Below, one piece after another: positions 17,827 to 25,667 of a DNA stretch of 64,000 nucleotides; the first letter of the stretch is position 1, and each line of letters begins with the position of its first letter. The position numbers were made by a program, and so were the translations under genes. The notes under the pieces are model-generated. The model did no database searches. It was not told the origin of the DNA and worked only from the letters and a program-made list of their open reading frames with translations. Source of the DNA: Actinomycetota bacterium (GTDB lineage Bacteria; Actinomycetota; Acidimicrobiia; Acidimicrobiales; RAAP-2); contig JAJPJV010000029.1 of NCBI GenBank assembly GCA_021324045.1, forward strand, positions 1-64,000. The letters run 5' to 3'.

Positions 17827-19449
17827 TCAGTGACGAGGGAAGGAGAAGTCAGCGAGGGCCACCGCGCTGAAGAACCCGCTTGCCTCGCCTGGCCGCCAGT
17901 CGTCCCAGAGGATGAACGCTGTGCTCCGGTCGAGCGTGATGAAGTCGAAGTCAGTGGTCCCCACCTTTTGCTTCGGGTCAGGCTGCGAGGCTCCAGTACT
18001 GATCTGCAGGGGATTGCTGAACGTGGCACCGCCGTCCCTCGAGATCGCCGCCCAGGTGTTGCGCGGGAACGTCTCGCCGGCAGCCGGCGTACCGGGCTCG
18101 GTATTGCTCAACCACATGAGGCCGAGGACACCGCTCGGTGAAAACGCCATCCAGGGCTTGGACTTCAACGTAGCGGGGTTGTCGGTCACCGAGGTCGGCC
18201 CGCTCCAGGTCCTCCCTGCGTCGGCAGTCCGGTACACGAGGAGCGTCGTACCCGCCGGGTTCAACAGCGCGAGCGCGAACCGGCCCCGATGAGCCGGGTC
18301 TGCCGCCACGAGGAGGAATCCACCCGCTGCGCTCGATGCTGAGGGAACCGGCACCGCATGGCGTGACCATGTCACCCCGGCATTGCGCGTCGTCTGGAAG
18401 ACGGTGCAAGGCGCCTGGGCGTGCACGAAGAACTGGCACGCCCCTGGGCTCGTCGAGGAGAACGCCGTGCCCAGAATTCCCTGCGCCGCAGACAGCATGC
18501 CCAGCGATCCAGCCGAGAATCCCGGCGTCCCACCGCCACCGAAACGCCGAGGCGTGCTCCAATGCACCCCGTCCTTCGATGCGACGAGCCACCGATCGTC
18601 GATCGCGCTGACCGGGGCGTTCACGTTGCCGGTCGAGGTCGGGCCGAGGCGACCGGACTCAAGCCCCTCGATCGACGCACTGCCGGAGGCCGCGTAGATG
18701 GTCCCGGTCGACAGGTCGGTGGCGAGGAACGGGCGATCGGTCGGGGTCCCCGTGAACACCGGACGGCTCCACGTCCGACCTCCGTCGGTCGACTTGCTCA
18801 CCGCGATCCCCCCGTCGAGCACGCCGAGGCGAGCCACCGCGCTCGCCGAGAGGTGAAGGTCGTCCCAGGCGATGAAGAAGGTCCCGTTGGGAGCGACCGT
18901 CACCATGGGGTCCGAGTTCGACAACAAGTCGGCATGTCCCCTCGGGTAGCCGGGAAATGCCACGTTCTCCCATGTCCGGCCTCCGTCGAAGGACACGTAC
19001 ACCTTGTCCTTGATGAACCCGGGGACATCGAGGTAACCGGCCGGCGCCGCCCCGAAGACCAGTTGACACTGCGGCGCCCCTGCAGCGGCGCAGGCGTAGG
19101 TGTAGTGCTCCTGCATGGCCATGTACACCAGGTTCTTGGGGTCCCTCGGGTTGACGGCCACCTCTGCCTCGCCATACCGGTGGGTCATGTCGTTCGTCAC
19201 GTCGACTTGCGTCGGGCGCAGGATCGCCCGTGCCGCCACCTTCGCCGGCGGGGCCGCCACGGCGCCGCCGGCTCCAGGCCCGAGGAGCGCAGCGGCGCTT
19301 GCCAATGCGATCGCAGACGCCCAACCTCGAATGCCACGACCATCCATCGCCACTGGAGCGCGCTGTCGCCGTCGCCGTCGCTCGACCGGTGCCTTGGGAC
19401 CCCGCGTCGAAGCTTCAACACCATGGCGGCACCGCCGTGGGCTCATCAT
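17827..19449 (-). CDS. exported Asp-box (BNR/sialidase-like) repeat protein 1
   Basis: 540 aa with a basic N-region, a signal peptide (WASAIALASAAALLG) and a beta-propeller of Asp-box repeats: SFDGGRTW, STDGGRTW, RNAGVTW, TADAGRTW and SRDGGATF. The first blade carries EVAVNPRDPKNLV, a motif also present in the next gene. The fold is like sialidases, but the catalytic Arg triad and Tyr were not recognised, so enzymatic sialidase activity should not be assumed. Start ATG 19449 overlaps the stop of the upstream gene (ATGA), so the two are translated as a unit. A later Met before the hydrophobic core is possible. Confidence 0.75.
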   Translation of the reverse strand: MMSPRRCRHGVEASTRGPKAPVERRRRRQRAPVAMDGRGIRGWASAIALASAAALLGPGAGGAVAAPPAKVAARAILRPTQVDVTNDMTHRYGEAEVAVNPRDPKNLVYMAMQEHYTYACAAAGAPQCQLVFGAAPAGYLDVPGFIKDKVYVSFDGGRTWENVAFPGYPRGHADLLSNSDPMVTVAPNGTFFIAWDDLHLSASAVARLGVLDGGIAVSKSTDGGRTWSRPVFTGTPTDRPFLATDLSTGTIYAASGSASIEGLESGRLGPTSTGNVNAPVSAIDDRWLVASKDGVHWSTPRRFGGGGTPGFSAGSLGMLSAAQGILGTAFSSTSPGACQFFVHAQAPCTVFQTTRNAGVTWSRHAVPVPSASSAAGGFLLVAADPAHRGRFALALLNPAGTTLLVYRTADAGRTWSGPTSVTDNPATLKSKPWMAFSPSGVLGLMWLSNTEPGTPAAGETFPRNTWAAISRDGGATFSNPLQISTGASQPDPKQKVGTTDFDFITLDRSTAFILWDDWRPGEASGFFSAVALADFSFPRH

Positions 19450-20927
19450 TCAGAGCCACCGTGGAACGCCGAGAGCGGGATCCGGGCGAACCAGGCTTGC
19501 ACCGGACCACTCCGGGCATCACCCCACCCGACGTAGACGTCGCTGCGATCGGCGATGATCCAGGAGAAGTCGTCGCCGGCCACATAGCCGCTCGGGTAGC
19601 TGCCGGTCGCGTTGCTCACCCGAAGCGGCGCACTGAAGACCACATCCTGGCCTTCCTGGCGACCGACGGCAGCCCATACGTCATAGGGCGAACTCCCCGC
19701 AGGACCGTGCCAGGTCCTCCACACCAGAGCGATCTCCCCGGTAGGGCTGTATGAGATCCAAGGCTTGAACTGCTGGTTCGGCGGAGACTCCCCCACGAGC
19801 GCCGGAGGGCTCCATGTCGCACCCATGTCGTCGGTCACGTAGACCTCGTTCTTCGTCCCGGTCGCGTCGAGGACGGTCACTGCGAAGTGGCCCTTCGCTG
19901 CGGGGTCGGCTGCGACGAAGGGCTCCGACAGTGGGTTCGCATCGACCAGCGGGACCACGTGGCGATCCCATGTGGCCCCGTGGTTCGTGCTCGTCTCGAA
20001 GATCACGCAGGGGCACGTTGCACCCGGGGCCGTCGACGCGGTGTAGACGGTGGCGAGGACTCCGTGGGCAGCCGCGATGTTGCCACCGAAGACCGCCGGG
20101 TCATGGGGGTAGGTCGGGGAGTCCGTGGGGTAGACGGGTCCGAACGAGCGAGCATCATTCGTCGAAGCGGTGACGTAACCGTCATGGTCGACGATGTTGT
20201 GGCCGATCGCGTACACCGTGTTCGTCGACTGGTCCACCGCCATCCAGGGTCGATCGAAGGTGTCGATCGGGAGGGCACCACCTCCCCTGACGAAGCGGGT
20301 GGCATCGGACCCCATCGTCTCCACTGGAGCACTCCAGGTCCGTCCCCAGTTCGTCGAGTGAGCGACCCAGTCCTGGCCGTGGACGATAATGCCCCCCAAC
20401 CCCCCGACGCTGATCCCGCCGCTGGAGACGCCGGTGAAGGTGGCGTAGTCCCCGGACGCGTAGAGCGTGCCGTCAGGCCCTGCAACGGCGACGCCGTCCT
20501 CGCATCCTTTGATGTTGGGAATGTGGTTCGTCGGAACCGAGACGAAATGCCAGTGCAGCCCCCCGTCGTTGGACACGTCGCCACCGCAGGACCTCGGCGG
20601 CGCCGCCGCGTTTAATGACAGCGGGTTCGGGAACGTTGCCCAGGCAACGAAGAGGTTCTTCGGGTTGCGCGGGTCCTGCGCGATCTCGGGCTCCCCGATG
20701 ACCTTCGAGCCGTTGTTGTGGGAGAGGTCGATCTCGAGCCGAGCTCCCGCGGCACCGGCGCTCCCGCCAACCCATCCAGCGATCACCGGGACCGCGAGGC
20801 AAAGCCCCGCGATCGAGGACCTCCACAAACCCCGCCGCCGGCGACAGCGCGAGCCCCGCCCATGCGACGCTCGGCGGCTCCGGGCAGCCCTCGATTCGAT
20901 CGACGCCACATCGCAAAACCAGCGCAA
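19446..20927 (-). CDS. exported Asp-box (BNR/sialidase-like) repeat protein 2
   Basis: About 493 aa, paralogous to the following gene. The signal sequence is SSIAGLCLAVPVIAGW after an Arg-rich stretch, then GEPEIAQDPRNPKNLF, which corresponds to the Asp-box start of its neighbour. Repeats include SNDGGLHW, STNWGRTW, STNHGATW and TDDMGATW. The longest frame would begin at 21119 but lacks support; TTG 20927 is preferred because AGAGGGGG lies six bases upstream, with GTG 20909 as alternative. The tandem repeats and shared 14-mer upstream may be regulatory. It probably binds or hydrolyses an extracellular glycan or is an adhesin; uncertain. Confidence 0.68.
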   Translation of the reverse strand: MRWFCDVASIESRAARSRRASHGRGSRCRRRRGLWRSSIAGLCLAVPVIAGWVGGSAGAAGARLEIDLSHNNGSKVIGEPEIAQDPRNPKNLFVAWATFPNPLSLNAAAPPRSCGGDVSNDGGLHWHFVSVPTNHIPNIKGCEDGVAVAGPDGTLYASGDYATFTGVSSGGISVGGLGGIIVHGQDWVAHSTNWGRTWSAPVETMGSDATRFVRGGGALPIDTFDRPWMAVDQSTNTVYAIGHNIVDHDGYVTASTNDARSFGPVYPTDSPTYPHDPAVFGGNIAAAHGVLATVYTASTAPGATCPCVIFETSTNHGATWDRHVVPLVDANPLSEPFVAADPAAKGHFAVTVLDATGTKNEVYVTDDMGATWSPPALVGESPPNQQFKPWISYSPTGEIALVWRTWHGPAGSSPYDVWAAVGRQEGQDVVFSAPLRVSNATGSYPSGYVAGDDFSWIIADRSDVYVGWGDARSGPVQAWFARIPLSAFHGGSE

Positions 20928-20945
20928 CGGTTTCCCCCTCTCGAC

Positions 20946-20977
20946 AAATGGCTCCCTGCAGGAAATGGCTCCCTGCA
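20946..20977 (-). repeat. two tandem copies of AAATGGCTCCCTGCA
   Basis: The 15-mer AAATGGCTCCCTGCA appears at 20946-20960 and again at 20963-20977, giving a 17-nt period. It lies just 5' of the second Asp-box gene on the minus strand and immediately after the shared 14-mer motif. It could be duplicated operator half-sites or simple slippage. Confidence 0.7.
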
Positions 20978-20985
20978 CGGACGAG

Positions 20986-20999
20986 ATTACACTAGTGCA
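20986..20999 (-). promoter_or_regulatory. TGCACTAGTGTAAT motif upstream of the Asp-box operon
   Basis: Second copy of the 14-mer, here on the minus strand, about 60 nt before the start of the first Asp-box gene. Its first copy is at 15438-15451, upstream of the second amidohydrolase. It contains palindrome CACTAGTG. The shared position relative to a minus-strand gene supports a regulatory role. Confidence 0.45.
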
Positions 21000-21061
21000 A
21001 AAGTAATGAATTCTTACGGTTTTCCGATGCTGCCCTTCGCGACCGGCGACAAAATGATGCA

Positions 21062-21832
21062 GTGCCAGATCTGGGCGAGCAGCCGCGCGGGACCGCAGAC
21101 GAAGGGGGCGAGGAGCCACCGCAGGAGGCGAACGTTGCGGAGCACGCCAGTTCCTCGAGGCCGACGGAGCCTCCCTGGCCTCGCGAGCAGGCTCCGGTCA
21201 CTTCGCCCCCGGTGCACCCCCCAGGCGGTGCGGGCACCGCTGGCACGCCCGGATATGGCTTCCCGCCGGGAGGCGGCCCCCCCGCTGCGCCGTGGCCCGG
21301 CTGGGGCAGCTGGACCCCTGCCGGTTCCCCCCAACCGTCGTGGGCTGGACCGCCTGGCCCCCCTGGCAAGCTTGCCCACGTCCTCAAGAACGCGGCGATT
21401 GCCTGGCTCGTCGCCGCGCTGCTCGCCGCCGCCGTCGTTGGCCTGTCCGTTGCCCTTGCGACGAGGAGCTCGACGCCGGTCGTCGCTCCCTTCGGTCCCC
21501 CCGGGAGCTCCATCGTCGGCCCCGGGATCTTCGGCGGGCGCTTCGGTCACGTCGCCGTGATCGGGACAATTGCCCGGGTGGAGGCCCATTCCTTCACCGT
21601 GACGGCCCTCTCCGGCGAGACGGTCACCGTGAAGGAGCAAGCCTCTACCCTCTATGACCAAGGCGCGACGAAAGCCTCATCGGCCATCGTCACCACGGGT
21701 GCAGCCGTCGTCGTCGAGGGCAACCGGATCGGGAACACCGTGACGGCGACACGGGTCATCGTGCTGCCCGCTGCAGTCGCTTTCCCCTTCGGGGCCCTTC
21801 GTCGCCTTGGGGTCTCGCAAGGCGACGGGTAA
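21062..21832 (+). CDS. membrane-anchored Pro/Gly-rich protein with DUF5666-like domain
   Basis: 256 aa. The first 100 residues are Pro/Gly/Ala-rich and lie in the cytosol (GYGFPPGGGPPAAPWP). One membrane segment (NAAIAWLVAALLAAAVVGLS) anchors the protein. The extracellular part has a small beta domain, VIGTIARVEAHSFTVTALSG, then GETVTVKEQASTLYDQ and VVVEGNRIGNTVTATRVIVL, which matches the look of DUF5666 (OB-like) domains found in exported actinobacterial proteins. Function is unknown. GTG 21062 has a weak ribosome site; downstream starts are possible. It is divergent from the Asp-box operon, so both may share the control region at 20946-21061. Confidence 0.62.
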   Translation: MPDLGEQPRGTADEGGEEPPQEANVAEHASSSRPTEPPWPREQAPVTSPPVHPPGGAGTAGTPGYGFPPGGGPPAAPWPGWGSWTPAGSPQPSWAGPPGPPGKLAHVLKNAAIAWLVAALLAAAVVGLSVALATRSSTPVVAPFGPPGSSIVGPGIFGGRFGHVAVIGTIARVEAHSFTVTALSGETVTVKEQASTLYDQGATKASSAIVTTGAAVVVEGNRIGNTVTATRVIVLPAAVAFPFGALRRLGVSQGDG

Positions 21833-21911
21833 GCACAGGCAACCGTCGAAGAGCCGCAGGGCCGGCCACGAGCATCGACGGTCCTGGGTGCGCGCAGAGC
21901 GAGACGGCCGC

Positions 21912-22106
21912 TCAGTCTTCTTCGATGGAGATCGCCTGCTTCGGGCAGAGACGCACCGCTTCTTCCACCCGCGCGCGGAGCGCCTCGGGAGGATGCTCCA
22001 TCAGGACATGGAGGTTGTCATCCTCGTCGAGCTCGAAGACCTCGGGAGCAACCCCTGCGCAGAGCGCGTTGCTCTCGCATTGCGTGAAATCGACGACCAC
22101 CCGCAT
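21912..22106 (-). CDS. [3Fe-4S] ferredoxin of the P450 operon
   Basis: 64 aa. Cluster ligands are in QCESNALCAGVAPEVFEL (C-x5-C with the second Cys replaced by Asn/Ala region as in P450-type 3Fe-4S ferredoxins) and RLCPKQAI. It would pass electrons to the P450 encoded two genes upstream. It begins at ATG 22106, overlapping the stop of the SDR (TAATG), which removes 18 residues from the longest frame. No ferredoxin reductase gene is present in this region. Confidence 0.85.
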   Translation of the reverse strand: MRVVVDFTQCESNALCAGVAPEVFELDEDDNLHVLMEHPPEALRARVEEAVRLCPKQAISIEED

Positions 22107-22882
22107 TATTGGCCCATAGTGTATCCGCCGTTCACCGGGTACGTCTGACCCGTGATCCAAGAAGCCAGCGGGCTCGCGAGGTAGGTCACGAGTCCTGCGA
22201 CGTCCTCTGGCGTGCCAAACCGACGGATCACGTAGTCACGGAGCCGCCGCGCGCGCCGCTCGGCCATCTCTTCGCTGGCTTCTGGGAACAGATCGGTCGG
22301 CGTAGCCATCGAGCCCAGCGCCACGTTGTTCACGGTGATCCCATAACGTCCGACCTCGCGAGCAACGGCTCTCGAAAACCCTGCCGCCCCGGCTTTGGCG
22401 GCTGCATAGGCACTCATGTACGGCTCCCCACGCCGGCCTGCGTCGGAGACGATGGTGACGATCCGACCCTCCTGACGCTCGATCATCCCGGGGAGCACCC
22501 CTCGGGTGCAGTTGAGAACCCCGTACAAATTGATCGCGAAGTACCGGTCCCAATCCGTCGGATCGGTCTCGACGAAGGGGGTCAGCGCGAAGCGCTCGGT
22601 CCCTGCGTTCCCTGCATTGTTGACGAGCGCCCAGAACGGCCCGAGGCGATCGGTCGCAGCCAGCACCTCCTCGAAGGAGGTCACGTCGAAGATCGCTGCC
22701 TCGGCGCGCCCGCCTTCGGCCCGGATCTCCTCGACCACCGCGTCGGCCCGATCCGGGCGGACGTCGTTCACCACCACGGTGGAACCGGCTCGCGCAAGCG
22801 AACGAGCGATCCCTCGTCCCACGCCTTGCCCGGCACCGGTCACGAGCGTCCGGCGCCCGTCGAATTCGATCGCGAAGGCCAA
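22106..22882 (-). CDS. SDR family oxidoreductase
   Basis: 258 aa. The cofactor motif is LVTGAGQGVGRGIARSLARA, the NNAG motif is ALVNNAGNAG, and the catalytic pair is in YMSAYAAAKAG. Ends with the usual PVNGG motif. It probably oxidises or reduces an alcohol/ketone made by the P450 reaction; the substrate is unknown. The TTG start at 22882 lies 9 nt after the P450 stop codon; no strong ribosome site is seen. It is in an operon P450-SDR-ferredoxin. Confidence 0.83.
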   Translation of the reverse strand: MAFAIEFDGRRTLVTGAGQGVGRGIARSLARAGSTVVVNDVRPDRADAVVEEIRAEGGRAEAAIFDVTSFEEVLAATDRLGPFWALVNNAGNAGTERFALTPFVETDPTDWDRYFAINLYGVLNCTRGVLPGMIERQEGRIVTIVSDAGRRGEPYMSAYAAAKAGAAGFSRAVAREVGRYGITVNNVALGSMATPTDLFPEASEEMAERRARRLRDYVIRRFGTPEDVAGLVTYLASPLASWITGQTYPVNGGYTMGQ

Positions 22883-22891
22883 CAGAACGGG

Positions 22892-24007
22892 TTATGTCGT
22901 GAAGACCGGAAGCTTTTCCCAACCGCGGACCGTCGACGTGCGGGCCTGTACCGCGTGCTCCCAGTCGACCTCCCAGTCCGGGAAGCGCTTCAGCACCTCA
23001 TCGAGCGCGACGCGGCCCTCGAGGCGAGCCAGTGCCGCTCCGAGACAGTGGTGGATGCCATACCCGAAGGAGAGGTGGCGATCGATCTTGCGCGTGACGT
23101 CGAATCGATCGGCGTCCTCGAAACGACGCTCGTCGCGATTGGCGGAGCCGTTGAGCAGCACCATCACGCTCCCTGCTGGGACCGTCTGCCCGTAGTGCTC
23201 GACGTCGGTGACCACGTAGCGAGCCTGGACCGGCGAGGGGGCTTCGTAGCGCAAGATCTCCTCGATCGCTCCGGGAATGAGCTCTGGGTGCTCCACGAGC
23301 AGTCGGCGCTGGTCGGGGTGCTCTCCCAGCAGCTTCCCGGTCCAACCGATCAACCTCGTCGTCGTCTCGTTCCCCGCCGCGGCGAGGAGTCCCACGTAGG
23401 TCAAGACCTCTTCACGGGTGAGCTTTCTGGTGACGCCGTTCTCGTCCTCGAACTCGGCGTTGAGCAGCTCCGTCATCAGGTCGTTGGAGGGATGCTTGGC
23501 TCGCCAGTCGATGTAGCCCTCGAAGTCCGAGAATCCCGGGACCGCCTGCGCGGGATCCGACCGAGGAGCGCCTTCGTAGAGCCGCAGGCCCTCGTCGATG
23601 CGGTCCCGGATCGCCTCCTGGTCCTCCTCGGGGATCCCGAGCAGCATGCCGATCGTCCGCATCGGCATCTGCGCCCCCAGGTCGGCAATGAAATCGAAGC
23701 CACCAGCACCGACCAGAGGGTCGAGGCTCCGCGCGCAGAACGCCCGCACCTGGGGCTCGATGGCGTTCATCTTGCGCGGCGTGAACACCCGCGACAGCAA
23801 CCCGCGATGGACGTCGTGAACGGGGGGATCCTCGAAGAGGATGAGCCCGGGCGAGATCGGTACTTCCGCCTTGATCATCTCGAGCACGCTGCCCTTGCCC
23901 GAGATGTAGGTCCTCCAGTCGACGAGCGCGCGCTCGACATCCGCGAAGCGGCTCAGCGCGTAGAAGTCGTAGCGCTCGTTGTAGTACAGCGGTGCCTCAT
24001 CGCGCAT
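22892..24007 (-). CDS. cytochrome P450 (main part; in-frame stop upstream)
   Basis: 371 aa from an internal ATG. Motifs: I-helix AAAGNETTTRL (209-218), E-x-x-R at 250-253 (EEILR), and the heme loop FGYGIHHCLGAALARLEGR with Cys321. This is a soluble class I bacterial P450 that would take electrons from the ferredoxin two genes on. The true start appears to be ATG 24094, from which a conserved-looking N-terminus runs in frame to a TAG at 24011-24013, one codon before this ATG's Arg. So either translation re-initiates here, giving a short N-terminus, or the gene is interrupted. The substrate may be a terpenoid or steroid. Confidence 0.88.
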   Translation of the reverse strand: MRDEAPLYYNERYDFYALSRFADVERALVDWRTYISGKGSVLEMIKAEVPISPGLILFEDPPVHDVHRGLLSRVFTPRKMNAIEPQVRAFCARSLDPLVGAGGFDFIADLGAQMPMRTIGMLLGIPEEDQEAIRDRIDEGLRLYEGAPRSDPAQAVPGFSDFEGYIDWRAKHPSNDLMTELLNAEFEDENGVTRKLTREEVLTYVGLLAAAGNETTTRLIGWTGKLLGEHPDQRRLLVEHPELIPGAIEEILRYEAPSPVQARYVVTDVEHYGQTVPAGSVMVLLNGSANRDERRFEDADRFDVTRKIDRHLSFGYGIHHCLGAALARLEGRVALDEVLKRFPDWEVDWEHAVQARTSTVRGWEKLPVFTT

Positions 24008-24094
24008 CCGCTACCAGATCGGGTAGGGGTTCGTGTCGATCTCGAAGTCGTAGGGGTCGTAATAGAGATCGCTCGCCTTCGCGGTCGTCGCCAT
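24008..24094 (-). pseudogene. P450 N-terminus upstream of an in-frame TAG
   Basis: From ATG 24094 the frame reads MATTAKASDLYYDPYDFEID, then TNPYPIW, then TAG, then RMRDEAPLYYNE of the main CDS. The D-P-Y-x-x-x-x-x-N-P-Y-P-x-x-R-x-L/M-R-D-E-A-P pattern is the standard P450 A-helix region, so the stop falls inside conserved sequence and not before the gene. The Arg-Arg expected at this point indicates that the codon at 24011-24013 was probably a sense codon. Sequencing error is possible. Confidence 0.7.
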
Positions 24095-24167
24095 GGCGCA
24101 CACGGTACCAGATCACTCTTCCCGTCACGGAACCGCCGCCGTTGCGCGCGCGGCGATCGCCAAGGGT

Positions 24168-25421
24168 CTACGCGCTGGGGAGCTGGTCCGATCCCGGCAG
24201 GAGCTTGCCGCACACCTCGGTCGGGTGCACGAAGGAGTCCCCCTTGAACTGCACCAGCCATTCGCAGAGCGTCTTGGGCGCCTTCCCCCACACGCTGAGC
24301 TCGAAGTTGGCCTTGTTCGGCTCGAGGCCTCCCATGGTGTAGTTGGTGACCTTGTGGAGGGCGTTGATGAACTTGCTCTGCGTCGGGTTCTTCCCGGCGA
24401 GCTTGAGGCCGTAGATCATCAGGTCGGCGCCGCCCCAACCCTCGTACCAGCTGAAATCAGGAACGCCGGTGTAGTGCGCGTACCGCGCGAGGGCGGCCTG
24501 GAAGGCCTCGGTCGCCTTGGTGTGTAGCTCGACCGGGGCGCCCGTCGCCAGGAACCAGGCCCCCTGGGCATCGGGAACCGCAGCCGTGTCGGTGATGAGG
24601 GACTGTCCGTAACCGGTGGCGTTGAGCGTCACCTTCAGGTTGACCCCCGCCTGCTTGAGGGCGGTCATGATGGCGAAGTTGGTGTTCTCGTCGAGGGGGA
24701 GCCACATCGTGTTCACCCCGGCCGCCTTGATCGACAGGGCCAGCGGGGTGACCGCGACGCTGCCGAAGGGCAAGGTGTTGTTGAGGTAAGCCTTCCTCAT
24801 CCCGACCGCCTGGCAGCTGAAATTGAACCCGCTCGCCGAGGCGGTCGAGGAGGGCGAGATCGAGTAGCCCACCGAGCCGCAGGCCGTGCCCCCGTGCGCC
24901 TTGGCGAACTTGGCGAGCCCGTCGTACTGGGGGTCCTTGGGGTCTGCCTGCCCGGAGATGGAGAACATGTTGGTGTTGGGCTTCTCCCACCACTCGGGCC
25001 CGTCGTAGGCACCGCCGGTGACGGGGATCCCCGCTTGCTGAGCAATCTTGTACCCACCGAAGGCGACCGGGCTCTCGTCGATGATCCCGAACACACCCTC
25101 GGAGATGAGCGCGGCGGTCGCAGACTGGTTGGTGGAGGGGTTGGTCGCGTCGTCTTTGATGATGAGTTTGATCTTGCGGCCGTCGACCCCGCCGTGGGCG
25201 TTCTGGTACGCGATGCGTGCCTTGGCCGAGGGCACGATCCCGGTGTACTCGGGCGCCGCGGTGCCGGTCTCCGGGGAGATGAGGCCGAGGGTGATGGTCT
25301 TGGCACTCACCCCCGCGGTTGCGAAGGCAGGCCCCACGCCGATCCCCATCGAGCCCAACCCTGCAACCAGAACCATGCCGAGCGCAGGGACCACGACGCT
25401 GTGCCGGAAACGAAATCGCAT
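24168..25421 (-). CDS. ABC transporter substrate-binding protein (branched-chain amino acid/amide type)
   Basis: About 417 aa exported periplasmic-binding-type protein. The signal peptide is SVVVPALGMVLVAGLGSMG; the mature part starts with KTITLGLISPETGTAAPEYT, typical of LivK-like domains, and ends with a second lobe (YEGWGGADLMIYGLKLAG). The ATG at 25421 is preceded by GGGGAGGAGGGGG, so the basic 59-residue extension in the longest frame is dropped. It lies 246 nt downstream of the fused permease on the same strand. It probably delivers a small polar or aromatic ligand; no ATPase genes are in the window. Confidence 0.85.
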   Translation of the reverse strand: MRFRFRHSVVVPALGMVLVAGLGSMGIGVGPAFATAGVSAKTITLGLISPETGTAAPEYTGIVPSAKARIAYQNAHGGVDGRKIKLIIKDDATNPSTNQSATAALISEGVFGIIDESPVAFGGYKIAQQAGIPVTGGAYDGPEWWEKPNTNMFSISGQADPKDPQYDGLAKFAKAHGGTACGSVGYSISPSSTASASGFNFSCQAVGMRKAYLNNTLPFGSVAVTPLALSIKAAGVNTMWLPLDENTNFAIMTALKQAGVNLKVTLNATGYGQSLITDTAAVPDAQGAWFLATGAPVELHTKATEAFQAALARYAHYTGVPDFSWYEGWGGADLMIYGLKLAGKNPTQSKFINALHKVTNYTMGGLEPNKANFELSVWGKAPKTLCEWLVQFKGDSFVHPTEVCGKLLPGSDQLPSA

Positions 25422-25667
25422 CTGGAGCCCCCTCCTCCCCCGCCGCTGCGATTCACTCGAGCGACGCTGCCTCCTCCGGCCAGCAGTACAGGATGCCTCC
25501 CCCGATGACGCGTACTGCCTCCGTCTGGTTAACCCGCGAACGTTAGCACGGACGCAGCGAGATCGCCAGGCCTTTCGTGCACCGCGACCCTTTCGCAACC
25601 GGACGACCGGACGGCGAAGCTCCTTCCCGGAGAGCTGATCAACACCCCGGGAGCGAGCCTCGGACGA

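Noticed and set aside
22109-24247. 712-aa plus-strand frame opposite the SDR-P450 genes
   Set aside because: Antisense to conserved SDR and P450 motifs; no domain.
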